Position numbers and translations under genes: made by a program. The notes under the pieces are model-generated. The model ran no database searches, was not told where the DNA came from, and was given only the letters and a program-made list of their open reading frames with translations. Below are positions 22,466 to 34,850 of a stretch of DNA of 64,000 bases, piece by piece. Numbering within the stretch: position 1 is the stretch's first letter; every line of letters begins with the position of its first letter. The stretch is from Cymodocea nodosa. Its lineage: Eukaryota > Streptophyta > Magnoliopsida > Alismatales > Cymodoceaceae. Location of the stretch: the NCBI GenBank assembly GCA_036874045.1, contig JAZBRI010000009.1, positions 2,728,001-2,792,000 on the forward strand, read 5' to 3'.

Positions 22466-23930
22466 AAGTTAACGTATGTTTTTATTGAAAAGCATGATAT
22501 GTTTTAAAGTTATATTTTCTATATCATGAACAGTGTATGTTTAAATAACTCGTTAATCTAGAGTGTTATTTGTATAGAGGTCACGTGAGAACTCGTTAAG
22601 TTAGAGGCTTAAAGGTTAAAATAGGTCATGTGAGAACTCGTTAAGTTAGTATTGTACACGTGGTGAAATTAAAGGTTACGAATGTTATATTGTATCATGT
22701 GAGTTGCACATGTTTAACTCGTTAAGTTAACATAACTACACGCGTTGAGTTGCTATATTGAACACTAAGGCAACGTGTTAGGTTAACGTTATAAACTTAA
22801 GTTGTTATTTTTGCACATGGTAAAATTCTTATTATAAAAATATTTGTTTATCACTGGTTTGTTGAGTTATCGTAACACAACGGAGTTAGTTCGTTGAGTT
22901 ATCGTAACACCATGAAATTAGTTCGTTGAGTTAGCGTAACACCACAGACTTAGTTCGTTGAGTTGGCTACAGTACTTGTCACGTGTGTTGGCACATGAGG
23001 AACTCGTTAAGTTAGAAACGTTAAGTTATATATCTACTTGTTTTACTTGTTTAGTTAACATTAAAGTGACGACTTATTATTACACTTGATGAAAAATTTT
23101 GGATGAGAAAGTTTATTTCGCGGGAAATTTTTCAGAGATCTAGGATTGATGATTAAAGAAAATTTGAAATGTAAACGTAGGTCAGAATGTGTGTATTTCA
23201 ATGAAGGAAAAAGAATAGACGTGAAGAAGTGGAAAACTGGTAATGATTAAACGTGGAGGATATGCATGAAATGAAGATACAGTATAAAAGGCATAGAATT
23301 CTCGTTGATCAATTATGCCTACACATCGAACGAAAAATCTTTTAAAGGATCAAAAACACCTTTCGGGGAAAAGCTCTCAAGTGAAAGAAAATCTAGTGAA
23401 GTAGAGAAAGTAAAATTTATGTCATTGAAGATCTGAAGTATCAGGTGAAAGAAAATCTAGTGAAGTAGAGAAAGTAAGATTTATGTCACTGAAGATTTGA
23501 AGTATCAGATGGAAGAAAATTCAATGAAGCAGAAAAAGGTAAGATTTATGTCACTAAAGATCTAAAGTATCAGGAGAAAGCAAATTTGGTGAAGTAGAGA
23601 AAGACAAGATATTCGTCATTGAAGAATTGCTGAAGAAGAAAAAAAAGAAGAAGAAGAAAGATCTCAAACAGGGAGAAACATTTTAAATTCCGCACATTAG
23701 TTTTCTCTATTTATAGTTATGAAATTGTATAGATGAAACATGATATCAATATATAATTGCATCTACAATTTCTGAGGAGAATTGAATTGTACTTTGTAAT
23801 TGAAACTTTGAATAAAAATGATTTTATGAAAATAATGTCTCGACTTGTTTAATTTTGAAGTTTCAATTATAATCGAAAAAGTTGAAAAACACAATTCACC
23901 CCCCCTCTTGTGTAGCCATACGATCCTACA
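22466..23930 (+). repeat. 5' LTR of copia A (left end unclear)
   Basis: From 22464 on it parallels the reverse complement of the copia D LTR, and ends CATACGATCCTACA directly before the primer site. TATAAAAG at 23283-23290 is shared with D. Repeats of 'aactcgttaagtta' and 'cgttgagtta' fill 22550-23040. About 190 bp that start the D LTR (TGTTGAGTATTTTTG…) have no counterpart here, so the LTR is truncated, diverged or recombined at its 5' end. Compared with D it lacks a block of about 199 bp after 22850. Confidence 0.75.
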
Positions 23931-23932
23931 AG

Positions 23933-23944
23933 TGGTATCAGAGC
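23933..23944 (+). promoter_or_regulatory. Primer-binding site of copia A (tRNA-iMet)
   Basis: TGGTATCAGAGC is the exact plant copia primer site complementary to the 3' end of initiator tRNA-Met. It lies two bases inside the LTR end at 23930. Confidence 0.95.
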
Positions 23945-24129
23945 TTCATTAATAATCTTTGATATAAAATCAATACCAACTTATTTAATATCATTGCTTA
24001 TTCTGTTTTCCTTGTTTTTAAACAGAAATTAATATTTGAGCATACGTTTAACATTCTTGATTTTAGGCTCAAGTTGTTTTAAAGTTTTAAACTGTTTAAA
24101 ATCAAATAGGTTGAAAAATCTAAGGTAAT

Positions 24130-26248
24130 ATGACTATTGAAAATGGTAATTTTTCTTTGTATGAAGGCCAAAATCTAAATCATCCTCCTTTATTTGATGG
24201 AATACATTTTGAATATTGGAAATATAGGATGACCGCTTTTCTTCAAAGTATAGATCATAAGTTGTGGTTCATGATCTCTAAACTATATACTCCGTTAACT
24301 ATTCCTTATAATACTTGGACAATTACTAAAAAAGAAAATGAAACTCTGAATGCTAAGGGCTTAAATATCTTATTTTGTGCATTGAGTTATGAATAATTCA
24401 ATAAAGTGTTAGCATATAAATATGCTTATGAGGTGTGACATGCATTAGAAGTTTCACATGAAGGTACTTCTCAAGTTAAAGAGACAAAGATAAATATGCT
24501 AATTCATAAATATGAACTCTTTAAGATGCATGAAGACGAAAGTATTTCTGAGATCTTTTCCAAATTCCTTGATATCATAAACTCTTTAAAATGCTTAGGA
24601 AAGAATTTTGAACAGAAGGCTTTGGTGAGAAAAATTCTCAGATCCCTAAGTTCTAAATGGTCTCAGAAAGTGACATTAATTGAGGAATCACAAGATTTAA
24701 ATGTTTATACTATAAATGAACTTATTGGAAACTTAACTACTTATGAAGTTCAATTAAATGATTCATTGAGTCACAACAAATTAAAAATGAAGAAAGAAAT
24801 AGCCTTCAAAATTAATTCAGATTCTGAAATATTAACTGATTTTGACGAGGATTTGATTTTGCTGACTAGGAAATTCAAGAAAGCATAGAAAGCTAGGAAA
24901 CAGCAAAGGAATAGAAATGATAAACCCTCAATGTCAAAGTCACTGAATGAAAAGAATTCTTCATCCAGAAAGTATGTATGTTACAACTACAAGAAACCTG
25001 GACATCTTTCTCTAGACTGTCCTATAAGGAAAAATGAAAAGCAAAGTAGGACAAATCAAAAGAAGACGGCTCAGAAAACTCAGAAAAAGTTTTACAAGAA
25101 AAAGGCTTTGAATGTCACTTGGGATGACACGTTAGAAGAGTCTGAATCTGAGGATTTATCATCAAAATCTTCACATTTAGAAGAAGAACAAGAGTTAGAA
25201 GACATTGCTCATGTGTACTTCATGGTAGATGAGTATGAGGTAATATCTAATCTTGAAAGTCATTTAGATGTTAACTTTAATGAATTATTATGTGCTTATC
25301 ATGCATTATTACAAAAACTTAAAGTTTGTAAACTGGAAAATAAGAATATCAGAAACTCTTTGTCCATTTTGGAAGAAGAAAATTGTTTCCTGTCTACTAT
25401 TTTAGAAAAGTTTAAATGTGATAATGAAAATCATGCTAGAGATTTGCATAAATTTAGATTTAATGAATGTGTCTTGCATGAACAAATACAGAATACAAAT
25501 GTTGAAAAATTAAAGATAGAATCTGAAAATGAAAAATTGAGAAACAATATAAATGATCTTGAGTTAGAGATTGACAAATTAAAAATGAGAGCTAGATTTA
25601 AATTCCACCATTGAGAAATGGAATTTAAGTCAAACTAAGTTAGACAAACTAACTAGTACCCCTGCGGTGTCATATAAATTTGGCTTAGGATTTGATTATC
25701 TTGAATATCCTGAATCTCAAGCCAACAAAGGATTTATTAGTTGTAGTTCAAGTAAATCTAAGACTAAAATTCCTTTTATCATGAAACATGTAGAAGTAGG
25801 TACTTCAAGGGATGAATCATGCAACAATAATATAAACCAATGTGATTTATCTAAATGTACTTCTAACATGACTATTAATGTTTCTAAAAATCTTGTTTCT
25901 TGTTTTGGAAATTCAGTTTCTAATGTTTCTAAAATTTCAGATAATCATAGTAAACTGAAAATTCAGAAACCTGAGCATGAAATTCGAAACACTAGTATTA
26001 GACCAATTACTGGTTTTGCATGTTCTTTATCTGAAAATTCTTATGTAGAAAAAGATTTTGTATGTACTGAAAATTCAAATACAAGTACAAAATCTTGGTA
26101 TGAATTTACTGAAATGTTTGAACATGACCAAAATAAATTAACATCTGATAAAAATCGGTTTGGACTTGGTTATACTACATCTGAAAACAAAAAGAATGAT
26201 TATAAGAGCAATAATGCTATAAGTATGATGCTAATGATAAATCATTAG
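24130..26248 (+). pseudogene. gag of copia A (UBN2 type)
   Basis: ATG at 24130 opens MTIENGNFSLYEGQNLNHPP, then FEYWKYRM, the N-terminal signature of plant copia gag. The UBN2 core continues after a stop (KETKINMLIHKYELFKMHED, 24480-24540). The zinc knuckle at 24973-25014 reads CYNYKKPGHLSLDC, with the second Cys replaced by Tyr. A long acidic and coiled-coil tail follows (25100-25610). Breaks: stops at 24394, about 24436 and 24886. This protein would form the virus-like particle. Confidence 0.8.
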
Positions 26249-28899
26249 TACTTATAACTAATAAGAATGTAAATGATAATGTTAAACTGTTTTTAAACAA
26301 AAAGAAGATTTTGGAAACAAAAGCAAGGATAAAATCATAGGTATGGGTAATGTTCAAATAACTCCTACTTGTGTTATTTTGAATGTACTATATGTAGAAA
26401 ACATAGGATTTAATTTGCTGAGTGTTATAAAACTAACTGATAATGGATATTATGTATTATTTGAAGATGATGTATGCAAAATTATTGATAAAAGTACAAA
26501 TGAACTTAAGTTTATTGCTAAAAGAAAAGGTTCTGTATGTATTTTATCTTTACCTTCTAGTGTATTTGATTTAAATTCATATTTGCTAGCTAAAATTAGT
26601 GATGCATATCTATGGCATAGAAGGATCAGGCATATAAATATGAAATTATTGCATAAATTATCTAGAAAACATTTAGTGAGAGGTTTACCAAAGATTAAAT
26701 ACTCAAAGGACTTTATGTGTGATGCATGTGAGTTAGGTAAACTTCATAAAAACTCTTTTAAATCCAAAACTGATATATCAAGCAAGAGAGTCTTAGAATA
26801 TATACATATGGATCTATTTGGACCAACAAAAATCATGAGTCTTGGTGGTAAACGGTATGTATTTATTTTAGTTGATGACTTTTCTAGATATACTTGGGTA
26901 TATCTTCTAGCATCTAAGACAAAAGTTTTTGAAAAGTTTAAAATGTTTTGCAATCTTGTTGAAAATGAACAAAGTGTCTCTGTTCAAAAACTTAAGAGTG
27001 ATCATGGTACTTAATTTGAAAATGATCAAATAGATAATTACTGTATAGATCATGGCATTGATCATAGATTTTCTTTTCCAAAAGTACCGTCTCAAAATGG
27101 TGTTGTTGAGAGAAAGAATAGATCACTTTAGGAAATGGCCATAACTATGTTAAATGAACATAATTTACTTCAAAATCGTTGGGTTGAAGCAGTAAATACA
27201 ATTTGTTATATTATTAACAGAAGTCACCTAAAACCTCTCGTTAATAAAACTCCTTTTGAAATTTTGTTTGATAGGGTTTCAAAAATTTCCTATATGAAAC
27301 CATTTGGTTGCAAGTGTTTTATCCTTAACACTAAGGATAAAAGGGATAAATTTCAAGCCAAAGCGGATGAAGAAATTTTTGTAAGTTACTCTACTAGAAG
27401 TAAAGCCTATAAAGTATATAACAATACTTCTAGAACTATTGAAGAAACCCTCCATGTAAGCTTCAATAAAAATTCTTTTAGAGAATCTCAATCTAAAGCT
27501 GATAATGATGATATGATTAGTTTCCCAAAAGAATTAGAGATCAATAGAGAGATTGAAGATTTATCTGAGAAAATAAAAAATATGAACTTAAATGATCAAA
27601 CTAATGATCAAAGTGATGTGCCTTCCGATGTTGATGAGAATATTGAGGAGAATCATAGAAATTGGCGTTATTCTTCATCACATCCCATCACTCAAGTCAT
27701 TGGCAATATTAATGAGGTAGTTGAAACTAGAACTTCAGTAAATTTAAATAGTTAGTGTTTGTTTGATTCTATGGTGAAACCAAAGAATATAGAAGAAGCA
27801 TTATCTGATGAAAATTGGATAGTAGCAATGCAAGAAGAACTAAATCAATTCATTAGAAATGATGTTTAGGAATTAGTTTCTCCACTAGAAAATCAATCCG
27901 TAATAGGTACAAAGTGGATCTTTAGAAACAAAACTAATGAGATTGGTCAAGTTATAAAGAACAAAGCTAGATTAGTTACACAAGAGTATACATAGGAAGA
28001 ATGACTAGATTATGATGAAACATTTGCTCTTGTGGCTAGGTTAGAAAGTATTAGAATATTATTGGTCTATGCTTGCTATATGGATTTTAAATTGTATCAA
28101 ATGGATGTTAAGAGTGCATTTTTAAATGGTTTAATTAATGAAGAAGTTTATGTAAAACAACCACTTGGATTTGAAGATTTGAATAATCTTGACTGTGTAT
28201 AAACTAAAGAAAGCCTTATATGGTTTGAAGCAAGCACCTAGATCGTGGTATGAAAGATTATCTACTTTTTTAATAAAACAAGGTTATATCATGGGAAAAG
28301 TAGATCATACTCTATTTATCAAGAGAGATGGTAAAGATCAGATTGTTGTTCAAATATAAGTGGATGATATAATCTTTGGAGCAACTTCTGATAAATTGAT
28401 AAAAATATTTTCTAAAGAGATGACTAGTCAGTTTGAAATGAGTATGATAGGAGAACTTTCATATTTTCTAGGACTTCAAATTAAGCAAATGGATAAAGGT
28501 ATATTTTTAAAACAGGAAAAATATGCAGATGAAATGCTTAAGAAATTTAATTTTAATAATACAAAGATTCGAGGAACTCCTATGAGTACTTCTTTAAAGT
28601 TAGATATTGATGACATGGGAAAATCAATAGATCAAAGAAAATACAGAAGTATGATTAGTTCTTTACTTTATTTGACAACTAGTAAACCTAATATTATGTT
28701 TGTTGTATGTGCTTGTGCTAGATTTCAATTTAATCCTAAAGAATCACACTCAATTGCTGTTAAAAGAATATTTAGATATATACAAGGAACTAAAAATTTC
28801 AGACTGTATTATTCTAAGGATAGTTCAATAGATTTTATAGGATATACTGATGCTGATTAGGCATGATCTAAATCTGATAGAAAAAGTACCAGTGGCACA
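26249..28899 (+). pseudogene. pol of copia A: integrase and reverse transcriptase
   Basis: The gag-pre-integrase motif reads LWHRRIRHINMKLL (the usual WHRRLGH with changes), followed by HHCC cysteines CDACELGKLH. Integrase catalytic positions are readable: Asp in HMDLFGP, Asp in KSDHGT, Glu in NGVVERKNR. The RT has KWIFRNKTNE, LYQMDVKSAFLNG and, after a frameshift near 28200, YGLKQAPRSWYERL. The catalytic box is QI-stop-VDDIIFGAT, with the Tyr codon turned into TAA (28356). I found no protease DSG motif between 26248 and 26343; it seems deleted. The coding sequence is cut at 28899 by copia B. Confidence 0.85.
28895..28899 (+). repeat. Target-site duplication of copia B (left copy)
   Basis: GCACA here is repeated exactly at 53454-53458, on the other side of copia B. 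Confidence 0.9.
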
Positions 28900-30719
28900 T
28901 GTTAGGATCGGTAGGCTCACCAAAGGGGGGGCAAATGGTGAAAGTGTGTAGTTTTTAAAATTCTTTCGATGTTGAATCAAATGATTCAACAGAAATGTAA
29001 TGAGGTGAAATTAAATGAATGCAAATCAGAGAGAAAAGAAACACACAGCAAATTTTTAGGTGGTTCACCAACTTGGCTAGTCCACCCACAAGATTCACTT
29101 GGGCTTCACTAAGTGTATCAACACTTACACACTTGCTTTAAGGTCAAAGCAAGAACCAACTACATAGAAGTTTTCAGGTATAAACTTTAGTAAACCAACC
29201 TCTAGAGTTTTCAGGTCGAAACTCAAACCTACACTGAATGTAGCTTTCAGGTTGAAGCCACGAACCAACAGCTTGAATCTTTCAATCAGAGTTTTGGCGC
29301 ATAGAGCTATTTCTGTAGTAGGTCTTTAGAATATTCTTCACTGTTTGCAGACTTGAGTGTAACTGGAATTGGAGTGTAGCTCACTATATGTGGTTATCCG
29401 TTATCTCTGTATTTTCCTTTTTTAAACTCCTCATATTTGTACCAAAGATACAACGATCATATTTCTCTGTCAACGGATGTATTCTACTGTACTTGATTAG
29501 ACACCAGTCAAATACTATAAGTTACTGTTCAGAAAGTTATTTCAAGATGTCTTACCGATTTTCCTAACCTTTCGAATAGTTAGTTGTGTAACTCTCTGAA
29601 GAAAATCTGTAACTCACCGAAAGATCACTTAAACCTTTCTGTTAGGTAGGATTCCAGAATATTTACTGCGAGCTGTCATTCAATCGGATACTTATAACTG
29701 TAACTCATCGAACAGTTATATAACTATCGAATAGTTGGCTACAGTAACCCTCTGTTAACATTCCGATTGCTTCAATTCAGCACGTGCATAAAAGGCTGAC
29801 TTAAGTTTCGGATGGTTATCCTTGTAACTCATCGAAACGCTTCAGGATTTCGGATAGTTATTTTTCTAACTCTCCGAAATCTTATTTGAGCTTCTCTCTG
29901 AAATTCTACATGTGGGAAATTCAATGACTTAAGTTTTGGATGGTTAAACTGTAACTCACCGAAACTCTCTTGAAATTTTGGATAGTTATCTTTCTAACTC
30001 TCCGAAAACTTAAATGATCTTCTTTTTGGAATTCTACACGTGGCAATTTCAATAACTTAAGTTTCGGATAGTTAAACTGTAACTTACCGAAACTCTCTTT
30101 GAAATTTCGGATAGTTATCTAACTCTTCAATTTTTCCTTTTAAGCTTTCAACTGTTGGCTTCTCTATTTTGCACGTGCGTAATAAGATGACTTAAGTTCC
30201 GAAAAGTTATACCTGTAACTTACCAAAAAACTTGAATAGTTATTTAACTCTCCGAAAAGAAAACTTGGATAGTTATCTAACTCTCCGACAAGTCCTTTGA
30301 GCTTCCGTTTTGTATTTCTGCACGTGATTTATTGAATGACTTAAGTTTCAGATAGTTAGCCTTTCTAATTTTCCGATTTTCCTTTTTCTTTCGAATAGTT
30401 AACTCATGAACTCTTCGATCATTCAACCAACTTAATTGTCCGATTATTTAACTCTTTGAAGGCTTTGAAAAATTTGGATAATTATCCTTCTAACTGTCCA
30501 ATAGTTTTGCTGTTGTTTTATTCTTCGGATACTTGGACCTGTAATTGTCTGATTTTCCTATAGCTTTAATGCAGTATCTTCTAGAACTTCCTCCATCTGT
30601 TCGTCTGTTTGGAATTTGTTCTATCTGCCTTCTGATCTAATGCTGCTTTGACTTAACTGTGAAATACAATATGTTTCCTCACATAGGTTTTGCATTATCA
30701 AAATACTCGAGTTCTAACA
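28900..30719 (-). repeat. 3' LTR of copia B
   Basis: It is 1,820 bp, TG…CA (minus-strand start TGTTAGAACTCGAG, end CGATCCTAACA), and pairs with the 1,821-bp LTR at 51633-53453. At least eight units of the form ACTTAAGTTTCGGATAGTTA … TAACTCACCGAAA fill 29560-30560, with CACGTG or its variants at several unit borders. The 'ggtggttcaccaacttgg … aaggtcaaagcaagaacc' block (29050-29160) is shared with copia H. Confidence 0.95.
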
Positions 30720-30735
30720 ATCTCCCTCTTTTTGA
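30720..30735 (-). promoter_or_regulatory. Polypurine tract of copia B
   Basis: On the minus strand AAAAAGAGGGAGAT lies directly against the 3' LTR start at 30719. This is the plus-strand primer of reverse transcription in LTR elements. Copia D has the same tract (AAAAAGGGGGAGAT) at 59281-59294. Confidence 0.85.
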
Positions 30736-31116
30736 TAATGACAAAAAAAACCTTTACATTTATTTACATGTATTTTACTCCCTAGTGTATTTCTATACAT
30801 TCAGTCACATAGAGAACCAAATAAATAGGAATTAATCAAGACTATACTAACATGGAGGGATTCCTCCCCCTGACTTTGTGCTGTCTTCTCCCCCTATCTA
30901 TGTGCTAAGTATTTTTTCACCTATTTTAATAATTCACTTTCAGTTCTTGCTGGAAATACTGTAAGGGACATATACTTTACTAATTTCCAAAATCTTCTCC
31001 CCCTTTTTGTCATTATATAAAAAGGTGAGGATAGTAAAACTGATATTGAATATATCCTACACGAGTAAGTTAGCAGAAAACAAGCTCCCATATGGTGAGC
31101 TTGATGAAAAAAATAT

Positions 31117-32895
31117 TTAAAGATCTAGTAAAGAATATATGCTTAGATTTTTTCTAATATGATTAAAAGTTGATTCATTTAAAGGTTTGGTGAAAATATC
31201 TGCAAGTTGATTTTCTATTGGCACAAACTTAAGTGAGATGTTCCCTTTTTCCATATGATCTCTTAGAAAATGATGTTTGATCTCGATATACTTGGCTCTG
31301 GAATGAAGTACTGTATTCTTAGATAGACTGATTGCACTACTGTAATCACAAAATATGATTGAGTTCTGAATTTTCAGTCTGTAATCTGCTAGAGTTTGCT
31401 ACATCCAAAGAATTTGGGCACAACACAGTCTTGCTGTAATATACTCGGCTTCAATAATAGATAAAGCAATACAATTTTGTTTCCTACTAAACCAGGAGAT
31501 TAAAGAATTTCCAAGTAGTTGACAAGTACCACTAGTGCTTTTTCTGTCAGATCTGCTACTTGCATAATCTGCATCACTATAGTCTGTTAAAATCAAATTA
31601 CTATCAGTTGAGTAGAATAGTCTGAAATCTTTTGTTCCTTGTAGATATCTGAAAATCCTTTTGACTGATTTCAAGTGCGATTCCTTTGGTGATGCTTGAA
31701 ATCTAGCACTCAAGCATACACTAAACATAATATCTAGTCTGCTAGCTGAAAGGTATAACAGAGATCCAATCATACCTCTATATTGCTTTTGATCCATTGC
31801 AACACTTGAATCATCCATTTCTAGTTTAATACTTGAACTCATTGGAGTATTTGTAGGTTTGATGTTTTCATAACCAAATTTCTTCAACATCTCTTTGCAG
31901 TACTTTTCTTGGTTGACAAAAATGCCATTATGCACTTGATGAATTTGTAATCCTAAGAAAAACTTCAACTCTCCCATCATGCTCATTTCGAATTTATTTT
32001 TCATTAAATTCTGAAATTCATGACAGAGATCTTCTGAAGTGGCTCCAAAGACTATATCATCAACATAAATCTGTACAATCAAAATATGTACATCAAAAGT
32101 TTTGATAAACAAAGTGCTATCCACTTTGCCTATCGAGAAATTGTTTCTAGTTAAAAACTTTTTCAATTTCTCATACCAAGCTCTAAGTGCCTGTTTCAGA
32201 CCATAAAGAGTCTTTCTTAGTTTGAAGACATGATTCGGCTTGAATTCATCTTCAAATCCAGGAGGTTGTTTGACAAACACTTCTTCCTGAATTTCTCCAT
32301 TTAAGAAGGTGCTTTTCACATCCATCTGAAACAATCTTATCTTCATACTACTTGCAAAAGAAAGCAACATTTTGATAGCTTTAATTCTGGCTATGGGAGC
32401 AAAAGTTTCTTCATAGTCAATACCTTCTTGTTGATTGTAGCCTTGAGCAACTAATCGAGCTTTATTTTTGAGAATATTACCTTCTTCATCTAATTTATTT
32501 TTGAAAATCCATTTAGTTCCAATGATGGATTTTCCTGTAGGTTTTTCTACTAGTTCCCAAACATTATTTTTCTGGAATTGATTTAATTCTTCCTACATAG
32601 CCATTGTCTAGTAGGTATCCTTACATGCTTCATCTACTGATTTTGGCTCTATTTTTGACACAAATGCACAAAAATTGCAAATATCTTGTGCTTTGCTTCT
32701 AGTTTATACCCCTTTAGGTATATTTCCAATAATTTGTTCCTCGGGATGATCAGATCTAAACTTCCAACTATTATAATTCTAATATCTATTGTTGAGATTC
32801 TGGTCTAACACTTGTGAATTGAGTTTCTACTTGCAGTTATCATCTTCAAAGTATTCATTTTCACTATCATTTTTAATCTTCAACTTTTTGAAATT
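31117..32895 (-). pseudogene. Reverse transcriptase-RNase H of copia B
   Basis: The intact stretch 32370-31399 (323 codons) carries LFQMDVKSTFLNGEI, YGLKQALRAWYEKL and the catalytic QIYVDDIVFGAT, all preserved, then RNase H with YSDADYASSRSDRKSTSGT and EAEYI. The N-terminal RT part (32890-32371) is readable with stops. The RNase H tail continues from 31399 to TAA at 31117 (HSRAKYIEIKHHFLRDH, QLADIFTKPL). The protein makes the cDNA copy of the element RNA and removes the RNA strand. Only a few stops break it, so B is younger than A or F. Confidence 0.9.
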
Positions 32896-34194
32896 CTAGA
32901 TCAGATCTTCATCAAATTGAACATTTATACTTTCCTCCACTCTTCCATCTTTAGCAAAATATACCCTGTAAGCTTTGCTTTTAGAGAAGTAACCAACAAG
33001 TATGGCAGGTTCAGACTTTGCATCAAGCTTGTCTTTAGCATTTCCTGTATTTAAGACAAAGCATTTGCATCCAAATGTCTTAAAATAGCCAACATTTGGA
33101 GTTTTATCGAACCAAATTTCAAAGGGTGTCTTATTCAACAAGAATCTAATGTGTGTTCTGTTGGAAATGTGACAAGTTGTTCCTACAGCTTTTGCCTAGA
33201 GAAATTTAGGTAGATTCATGACATTTAACATAGTTCTAGCCATTTCTTGTAATGTCCTATTTTTCCTTTCCACAACTCCATTTTGAGTAGGAGTTCTAGG
33301 ACAGGAGAATTCATGCAGAATTCCAAATGAATTGCAAAGGTTTTCAAATTCATAGTTTTCAAATTCTCCTCCATGATCACTTCTAATTTTCTTCACTGTT
33401 AGTTCCTTCTAATTCTGAACTCTTATGTAGAAATTCTTGAACTCATTGCAAGTTTCATTTTTATGTGTCAAAAATATTACCCAAGTTAATCTAAAGAAAT
33501 CATCAACAATAACAAAGGTATATTTTCGACCCCCAAGACTTGAAACTTGAGAGGGACCAAATAAATCCAAATGTAACAGTTCCAATGGCCTTTTGGTGGT
33601 AAAAGCATTTTTGCTGTGAAGGCCAGTTCTCTTCTGCTTCCCTAGCATACACTCACTACATACTCTATCTTTCTTAAAAGTGAGTTTAGGCAGACCCCTG
33701 ACAAGATCACTCGTGGATAACTTCCTAATATTCTTCGTACTAATATGGCCAAGTCTTCTATGCCACACCCAATCATCTTCACTAGTTGCTACCAAACAGG
33801 AATTGCTTGTAGAATTTTCACATGGAAAGTTTAATGTATAAATTGAGCAATTTCTAAAACCAGTAAATTTTGTTTCATTCGTGGCTGGATCAATAATGAA
33901 ACAATTTTCAGCATTAAAAGAAACAGTATAACCTTTATCACATAATTGTCCTACACTTAACAAATTTTGTTTTAATCCATTTACATGCAAGACATTCTCA
34001 ATTATACCATTTTTAGATGTAATATTTCTTATTGCAGTTATTTTACACTTTTCATTATTTCCAAACTTAATAGATCCTGAACTTAAGTTTTTAACAGAGT
34101 TAAGAAAACTTTTCTTACCTGTCATGTGCTTTGAACATCCATTGTCCACGATCCATTTAGTTGAACGTGCTTGAAACTCCTTGTCACCCTGCAA
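32896..34194 (-). pseudogene. Protease-integrase of copia B
   Basis: Protease: WIVDNGCSKHMTG at the start, with DNG where the catalytic DSG is expected. Then WVWHRRLGHIS (gag-pre-integrase), the HHCC cysteines CSECMLGKQKR, integrase LLHLDLFGPS (Asp 1), IRSDHGGEFEN (Asp 2) and NGVVERKNRTLQEMA (Glu). The C-terminal part (33141-32896) has FGCKCFVLNT and the SKAYRVYF-type end. Stops separate the three readable pieces near 33406, 33195 and 32895. Confidence 0.9.
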
Positions 34195-34285
34195 ATCATA
34201 TTGAAATTAAAGCTTTTGGTACCCAAATCTTCTTGGGTCCAGTAGAGTTAGTTCTTAAAACATTAAATCTATTGCCTCTTGGCAG

Positions 34286-34850
34286 TCACATATGACCTGA
34301 TCTTTGTTTGATGGCAAACACAATGGTGCCATCTCTATAAGATCGAATCACTCCACCACAATAAGGTATTTCCTGTGATGTAGCATACCCTAGGCCATAT
34401 TTATTCCCATTTGATTGTTGAGATCCTATTATTTTATTTAATCCTTTTTGACCTTGTGTAAATTTACATATGGTATCTTTCAAATTTGATATAGTAGTTA
34501 ATAGATTTTTATTTTCATCTTTTAATTCACCGTTAACACAACTATACTTATCTAAATTTGATTTTAGATTTCTATTTTCAACTATAGTTGATTTTAATTT
34601 AGCAAATGAATTTTCTAAGCAATGATTTAATCTTTTAATTTCTTTTTTGAAATCTCTACACTTCACATATAAATTATCTACAGTAGATAGAAGATTGTTT
34701 ATGTCTAAATCATCATGCTCATTTTCTGAACTAGAGGAAGTAGAGCATACCTCTTGTGCTGTAAAACAAACATTGGTTGTAGCTTCATCTTCAGAATCTG
34801 ATGAACAGCTTGAAGAGCTACTGTCATCCCACGTAGCTTTGAGAGTCATT
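34286..34850 (-). pseudogene. gag C-terminal tail of copia B, after the insertion point
   Basis: The reading starts at the very edge of gypsy C. It has LKATWDDSSSSS, then a Ser/Glu/Asp-rich stretch and a coiled coil with regular Leu/Ile spacing (about residues 50-140), as in the same part of copia A (VTWDDTLEESESE). Removal of gypsy C and one copy of the 5-bp duplication joins this frame directly to the gag part at 50677 in the same register. This shows that the insertion split one gag ORF. Confidence 0.85.
34846..34850 (+). repeat. Target-site duplication of gypsy C (left copy)
   Basis: GTCAT here corresponds to GCCAT at 50677-50681. The single difference is a transition. The gag frame of copia B is continuous when C and one copy are removed, which confirms the 5-bp duplication. 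Confidence 0.8.

Noticed and set aside
23933..23950. Possible tRNA-Met gene fragment
   Set aside because: Only the 12-base primer-binding complement next to the LTR is present; no tRNA fold.
29560..30560. Regularly spaced near-identical repeats resembling a CRISPR array
   Set aside because: The units vary in length and sequence, lie inside both LTRs of a copia element, have no constant repeat/variable spacer pattern and no cas genes, and the genome is a plant's.
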